The translations under genes and the position numbers were made by a program. Source: Choristocarpus tenellus KU-1152 (lineage: Eukaryota > Phaeophyceae). Taken from it: DNA of 28,829 nt. Under the pieces are notes generated by a model. The model was not told where the DNA came from and made no database searches. It saw only the letters and a program-made list of their open reading frames with translations. Positions 23,855 to 28,829 of this stretch are shown here, one piece after another. Every line of letters starts with the position of its first letter. Within the stretch, counting starts at the first letter, position 1. The stretch is from contig CAXNAD020000117.1 of the NCBI GenBank assembly GCA_964200185.2, positions 1 to 28,829 on the forward strand, given 5' to 3'.

Positions 23855-24150
23855 CTTTGAAGTTACTATAGTACTGATTAACTGTTGCACTACAACTAGT
23901 TGCACTGCCTCCATTCATGCCTTGCTTCTCATGCATTGGGTGCATTCATCTCACCACTTGCCACTCTACCTCCTCCCTCAAATCTTGTACTGGACCCACT
24001 GCGTGTTGCTTGGCAATGAAGCCTTGCCACATCGTTTCAGGTTTCCTAGGATTTTGTGGTATAGCGACAGATAGGACAGTACTAATCAGTGCTAGTCTTT
24101 CATATGGACTTTGGGTGATTGAAACCAGAGTTCCCTGAAATGCTGCAATC
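23855..24150 (+). repeat. Diverged direct repeat, copy B
   Basis: This is the partner of 22225-22520, in the same orientation and about 1.6 kb away, with the shared blocks in the same order. No target-site duplications or terminal inverted repeats were seen by eye. Confidence 0.55.
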
Positions 24151-26062
24151 CCCAAACTCCTAGGGTCTAAATCTTATTTCCTGTCAGGTCGTGGTGATGG
24201 TGAGACTTGAATATGCGGTTTTTGGTCACCTCGTCAGGCACACTGACACGTTGCCCCCTTCATTACAAAATGAACAATTGCCTTTTGTGCTCTGGTGTTG
24301 TTTGTCCGTGGCACCCTTGGTATGTTCGTTGTTTATTCTGTAAGCAGGTGAGGGCAACCATGTTGTACTGTTCCATGCTATCAAAAAGTTCAAGTTCATT
24401 TGTTGTGCACTGTATGCACAAGGGCAATGGTCACTCGAAAAACCACAATGGTTTTATTGGCAATTTCTTAACAGAGTTTGTTTTTGTGAGTTGTGGATAC
24501 GAGGAAAAACACAGAGATCGGAAGGTAAGTAAATATTATTGTTGTTGAAGCCAATATCAATAGTTCGCTCCTACACCAATGACAGTCACGCATACCAATA
24601 AATACATATGTAGTACTACTACAATGTATCATTACACATTGTACCTTCCAATTTCTCATGAGTCCTTCATGTTCACAATCACAAAAATAGATAACCCCAT
24701 TAAGACGCCCACTAGAAATGGTTAAGATTTTTTGTGAAATAACGAGCAGTGATTGTAACACAACGGATGACAACTCATCCTGGAATCCCCTATATCTGTA
24801 GACTAAGAAATCAGAGGTGGGAAAAGCAGTGTAATATTATTATGACATTTACTACTAATGGCGTGAAGTAGTTCGACGTATACCACCATTGGTTTGTTTT
24901 GCAGTCAGTCATCCTGCAGCTCCAACTAAATTTAATCACTGATACCAACACCTCACAGCATGTAAGTTATCTCCTGTAAAGATTACTTGCTAGAACAGAT
25001 CCGTTGCTGAATATTTTACCAACCCCCCCTACTTCCTTGCCCGAGGGTACATCCCCAAAATGTTACCAACCAGGGGGCAGTGACTAACATGGAGATCTGT
25101 AAACAATATATTAGGAGGAACATCAACGGGTGGAGCCAATATCTTCTTACATATCTTCTGTTCATTGCTTTAGACTGCTCTAGAATGTTGTGGTCACCAG
25201 TATACCCATGCAATGTTGGTGCTGTGCCTTGGCACATAATAACAATCCTGATATTTGATGTCCCAATAATTTAGCCCACAGCAGGGCATCCATTCTAACA
25301 CCCTAAGGAGATACCATTGATGTTGAGTGCCACTGTGTGTAGGAGGGTATAGCCATATTGTTTATGTAGAGACCTTAGATAAACATTGATGTCTTAAAGG
25401 ACACATTGCTAGGGGCTTGCTCGCTGCCTACATTCTCGAACTCTCATCTTCCTCTGCCACAGTACAGTTATGGTGGCAAGTTAGAAAATAACTGTTGCAA
25501 GGAGCCTGAGCACAGCTTTCTCCAAAAATATACACACCTGTCAGAGAGGGGGCCTACTCTCTTTTCATGTGCTAATGAATGAAACACAAGGGATAATGTT
25601 TGATGGACAATCCTTCAACTAAGAACGTGTGCTTTATTACATACTCACTAGCAATTTGTCGCCATTCATCTGGCATCTGTTCTAAATATACCTTTGGCGC
25701 AACAATCCAGCCAATAATATACTTGTCCTAGAATCACAAATACTTCGAAATAGCGATTTTTAGTGTTGGATTACATCGCCATTGGGATGGGTGAATGTAT
25801 CCATTGTTGTCTCCTTTTCATCTTCAGTACATTTCACCTTCTAAAAGGGAATAAACAACAAAAGATTGCTTAACACAACGTTTGACTATAAATTTGTATT
25901 TCGTAGGATTCTCAGTAGTGACAATTGGGGTACATTTTGTCGGCGTTGTCCCTCAGATTCTCCAAGAAATCATTTCAGAGGGAAAAAATGAGCTTTTCAT
26001 GGGTACCCTTCCCTCTTGATGTAGGGGTCGCTTGTATTATATTTTCCTAATGACGTAGCAAA

Positions 26063-26108
26063 GAGCCAAAGTAAACGAGATGTACTCAGGTTTTGGTCGT
26101 TTTGCATT
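26063..26108 (-). repeat. Dispersed 46-bp element, copy 2 (inverted)
   Basis: Its reverse complement differs from 201-246 at only two positions. The surrounding sequence is not recognisably related. Its inverted placement nearly 26 kb from copy 1 is noted, but the presence of a third, weaker copy nearby argues for a dispersed element. Confidence 0.7.
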
Positions 26109-26323
26109 TAAAGCCAGTTTTTCAATCTTTCACAATTCACCCATATTTCTATGCATGACTTGCTGAGTTTCACTTGATACTGTTGATTTCTCTATTGTTT
26201 GAAACTCTTTTACAAAATTCAGAAAAGTTCCTGTAAGCATTTGTAAAAAAGTCTATTTTTGTACACATTGTCAGCATCCTTAAAATGCAACTCTGGAGGT
26301 GGTGTTTTGACCTACAGGAGATA

Positions 26324-26362
26324 AGCAACCAAGACTGGATACCTCTCGCCTACTTTGACTCA
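26324..26362 (+). repeat. Dispersed element, copy 3 (diverged)
   Basis: It shares ACCAA, TACCTCTCG and TACTTTG..TCA with copy 1 in the same order and orientation, with several mismatches and a one-base gap. It lies about 220 bp from copy 2 in the opposite orientation, so the two form an imperfect inverted pair. Confidence 0.5.
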
Positions 26363-26721
26363 AAATAGCACGTTCACGTCTATACCGCATGAGTTCATCC
26401 ACAGGTAACCCAACCAAGTGCGTGCACATCTCAACGATTATGTAGCCCCAATTGATGGGCACAGACGTATTACTATATTGGTTGCCACCAATGGCTTATG
26501 CACCTGGGGTTGTCCCGTCATAACTTTTGATGTAGACATCGAACTAAAAAAATAAAAGCATATTCTTGATGCCCGTCACAATGCCCTCCAGAGTATGGGC
26601 TTCGTTTTTTCGCCTTTTTTCTTTTTTTGAAGAAAGAGCGCTCATTTTGGGGTTCGAAACCTGGATTGTAGGTCACCTAGAGTGTCAACAGATACACTAT
26701 TACATGATTAAAGTGTAGCGT

Positions 26722-27639
26722 TTAGAGAGAGAAAAAGTCACCCTTTCTCCCTGTGTGTTCGCACACCCACTCTTTGACCTCGGCAAGGATGTCCTCGTCG
26801 AGGCCCAGAACGAAACGCCTCTCATTGCGCCCTTGCTCTGACACTTGATGTAGCCCTTAGTTAGGAAGTCTCTCTCCCATTTTCTCACAGTTTTCGCTGT
26901 GACCATCGCATATCCTGCGACCATCTCGAGCGCCGTTTGACGGTCTTTCCCGTCGTTCATACACAGGTACAGAATTCGCAGTGTTAGAGCCTTTACTATC
27001 ACATTTCCTCGATGAACACCGGAAATAGGTTACCTTCTTTCGAGCTTCAGAGCCCTTGTAGCCCAGCCCTAACACCTTATTTCTCACTTCCTAAGCCACT
27101 CTTGTTCACATAGCTTCCAAACAGCTGGGGCTGCTGCAACTGTCGACTACTAAGATATTCTACACCTGGGTTTTCGCTTAGGCGTTTCTTGAGCGCAATG
27201 GCACGTAGTCGCACTGCCCTCCTCCCCAACCTTCCCTTTGGCCGGTCACACTGGTTCTCACTTTGCCCACCGTGACCAGGATTCCCCACAGACTCGTCAC
27301 TGTACCACCTGGTGATGCACTCGCCGCTCTCCTCCTGCTTTCCCGAGGCGGCAAAGACTGCAGAGCAGTGCTCTGTATCGGTTGAAGATCCAACCACGTT
27401 TGTGTGGTAATGCTTTTAATGCATCTTCTCTCAGCGTCAATAACGCGGCCGCGTGGTCCATTTCGCGATTTGATCATGCTGCTGCCCCACATTACACATA
27501 TTTTCTTGTCACCTAACATCGCACTGAGTCTCACACGGCACTTGTTTTTCTGTCACCTCTCGACAGAGAAAGTGCCGAGGGTAGATCCAAGGGGCAGAGT
27601 GGCCCCGGCGGCTCTCCTTTTCTCGCCGTCGTGGTCCAT
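26722..27639 (-). pseudogene. Frameshifted transposase-like HTH coding remnant
   Basis: Coding-like sequence runs on the minus strand through several frames. It opens at ATG 27639 (MDHDGEKRRAAGATL), then RRAVRLRAIALKKRLSENPG and EYLSSRQLQQPQLF (about 27200-27090), then LGLGYKGSEARKKV (about 27080-27020). Next comes GVHRGNVIVKALTLRILYLC with TAKTVRKWERDFLTKG (about 27020-26865), then RRFVLGLDEDILAEVKEWV and a stop at 26724-26722. The last two blocks lie in different frames, consistent with a one-base loss near AAGTGTCAG. The pattern of a helix-turn-helix (TAKTVRKWERDFL) followed by 'DED...V..WV' is that of the N-terminal DNA-binding part of eukaryotic DDE transposases. The catalytic part is absent, so it is a truncated, inactive copy. 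Some frame changes could be short introns. No terminal inverted repeats were identified. Confidence 0.55.
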
Positions 27640-27759
27640 TTTGCTGTCTGGGTCACTTGTGTGTGCTCACAGAAAGACTGTAAAAGGCGGTAAAAATATG
27701 TCCGAGAATCTTGTTTTTTTTGTTGGTAGGGCCATACGCACCGTATTTTAGGGAGGGCC

Positions 27760-28829
27760 TATATCAGACCAGTTTTTTGCGGGGAATTCAACCAACCACC
27801 ACTTAATACATTCTTGGATACAAATATTCAACCCCTCCTGACATAAGCGTTCATTTGATATATATATATATATATTCTTGTATACCTCTCCTGCCCCGAC
27901 AGTAAAAAAAAAAAGATTGCCACAGACCGCGAAGCTGTTGGTACCACTTTATACTATTTCTGTTTGAATTTACAATCATGTGGTACTCACTGTCCAAAAA
28001 GATAATCTCGCAGGGTAGAAAGGTTCCCTCCTCGGCCCAGTTTGACTGCAAGATAGTGGAACGCATTCCTTCTCCCTTCCATCCTATCCATATCTCTAGA
28101 GTGGGGACGTTGTCGCAGATCTGTAATTTCCATTATTTCGTCTCCTTTCCATCTCGAAGTATGTATACTATCGAGTTAAATACACCAACACAATTAAACT
28201 TCTAATACCAATCCCCTTTCGTTTATTTGCAGATTAGTTGTTTGCCTTCACCAATATTTTCCAGAGAGGAAATTAGCATAGATTCTCCCTTCTCCAACAA
28301 ATATCTCCAAGACTTCTGTCCAATCACCCAACTTGTCATTGCTATTGCCAACCATTAAAGTACATAAATTGAAAAGGTCATCCATCATTCTGTACTCTTT
28401 TTTTGTCGACTTAAAAAAAAAAACTCCCGTAACCACACATGACTTCTAGATCGTAATATCCTATTGCTGTGCCCCACACATCTGAAGATCCGTACCTCTT
28501 TGATGGTCTCTCGATATTTAGATAACTTTGAGCTGCTACAAAGGACCCTTTAACAACCTCTCACCAAAATTGAGGATGGAGCATACTATGGAGGACGGGT
28601 TTGACCCAAAATGGTGCGCGGAAAGTGTCCATGTGTTTTTTTTTGTAAATGTTGCGGCACTTTTTAAGAGCCCCTTTTTGAATGGGATATATTCTTGTTC
28701 AGAAATATTTTGGTGTTTGTGGAGGGCACCACTACGATTTGGAAGCGACCTCAACCAAGCGAAAGGTATAAGGACAGATGGGCCCCCAGGGGGGAAGCCG
28801 GTAACGGTTTTAGTATGCTTGTATGTATG
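27760..28829. other. Terminal stretch without a supported gene
   Basis: AT-rich sequence with short open frames on both strands and several homopolymer runs. I see no domain, splice-linked exon pair or RNA gene in it. Confidence 0.4.
27858..27875. repeat. (AT)9 microsatellite
   Basis: Nine AT dinucleotides in a row within AT-rich intergenic sequence. No function is inferred. Confidence 0.9.

Larger units (their letters stand above)
21160..26062. other. Gene-poor stretch with repeat copies
   Basis: About 4.9 kb downstream of the armadillo gene. It contains two diverged copies of a direct repeat (about 22225-22520 and 23855-24150). T-rich, hydrophobic-looking overlapping frames lie at 23345-23748. 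A cysteine-rich plus-strand open frame at 24207-24548 has a consensus-like GTAAGT at 24525. No recognised gene domain is visible. Confidence 0.4.

Noticed and set aside
26640-26670. GGTTCGAAACC resembling a tRNA T-arm
   Set aside because: No acceptor stem, D-arm or anticodon arm could be fitted around it.
1-28829. Prokaryotic operon, CRISPR or phage content
   Set aside because: Genes are split by GT...AG introns and widely spaced; there are no regularly spaced identical repeats with unique spacers.

Overview
This window is nuclear DNA from an intron-rich eukaryote, most likely an alga or related protist. The coding regions are broken by GT...AG introns of about 100 bp to 3.8 kb. Exons are richer in G+C than the AT-rich, homopolymer-rich DNA between them, and there are no bacterial-style operons or ribosome binding sites. 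A possibly organelle-targeted atypical SDR/NmrA-like protein and a CgeB-like glycosyltransferase fit a photosynthetic protist, but I cannot name the lineage.

Three multi-exon genes can be reconstructed. (1) On the minus strand, 10724 down to 4227: a protein with an NAD(P)-binding (Rossmann, NmrA/atypical SDR-like) domain and a long, charged helical C-terminal extension. Six exons are visible, all separated by phase-0 introns, one of which is 3.8 kb. The exon with the start codon was not found. (2) On the plus strand, 11201-14058: a five-exon secretory-pathway protein of about 682 residues, with a signal peptide and a C-terminal CgeB/GT1-like glycosyltransferase domain. (3) On the plus strand, 18894-21159: a protein of about 399 residues with an F-box-like N-terminus and armadillo-type repeats. 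One further short exon of this gene is probably not in my model. Genes 1 and 2 diverge from a shared upstream region of about 0.5 kb. Nothing suggests that the three work in one pathway.

The rest is gene-poor. The left end carries a 10-bp hairpin and a decayed tandem array with a unit of about 120 bp (about 840-1830). The right end carries the frameshifted remains of a transposase-like helix-turn-helix protein (27639-26722, minus strand). Two diverged direct copies of an element of about 280 bp lie at about 22.2 and 23.9 kb. A 46-bp element at 201-246 recurs at 26063-26108 in inverted orientation with 44 of 46 bases identical, and a weaker third copy is at 26324-26362. I saw no convincing rRNA, tRNA or CRISPR array. 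All exon boundaries were inferred by eye from frame, phase and splice-site fit.
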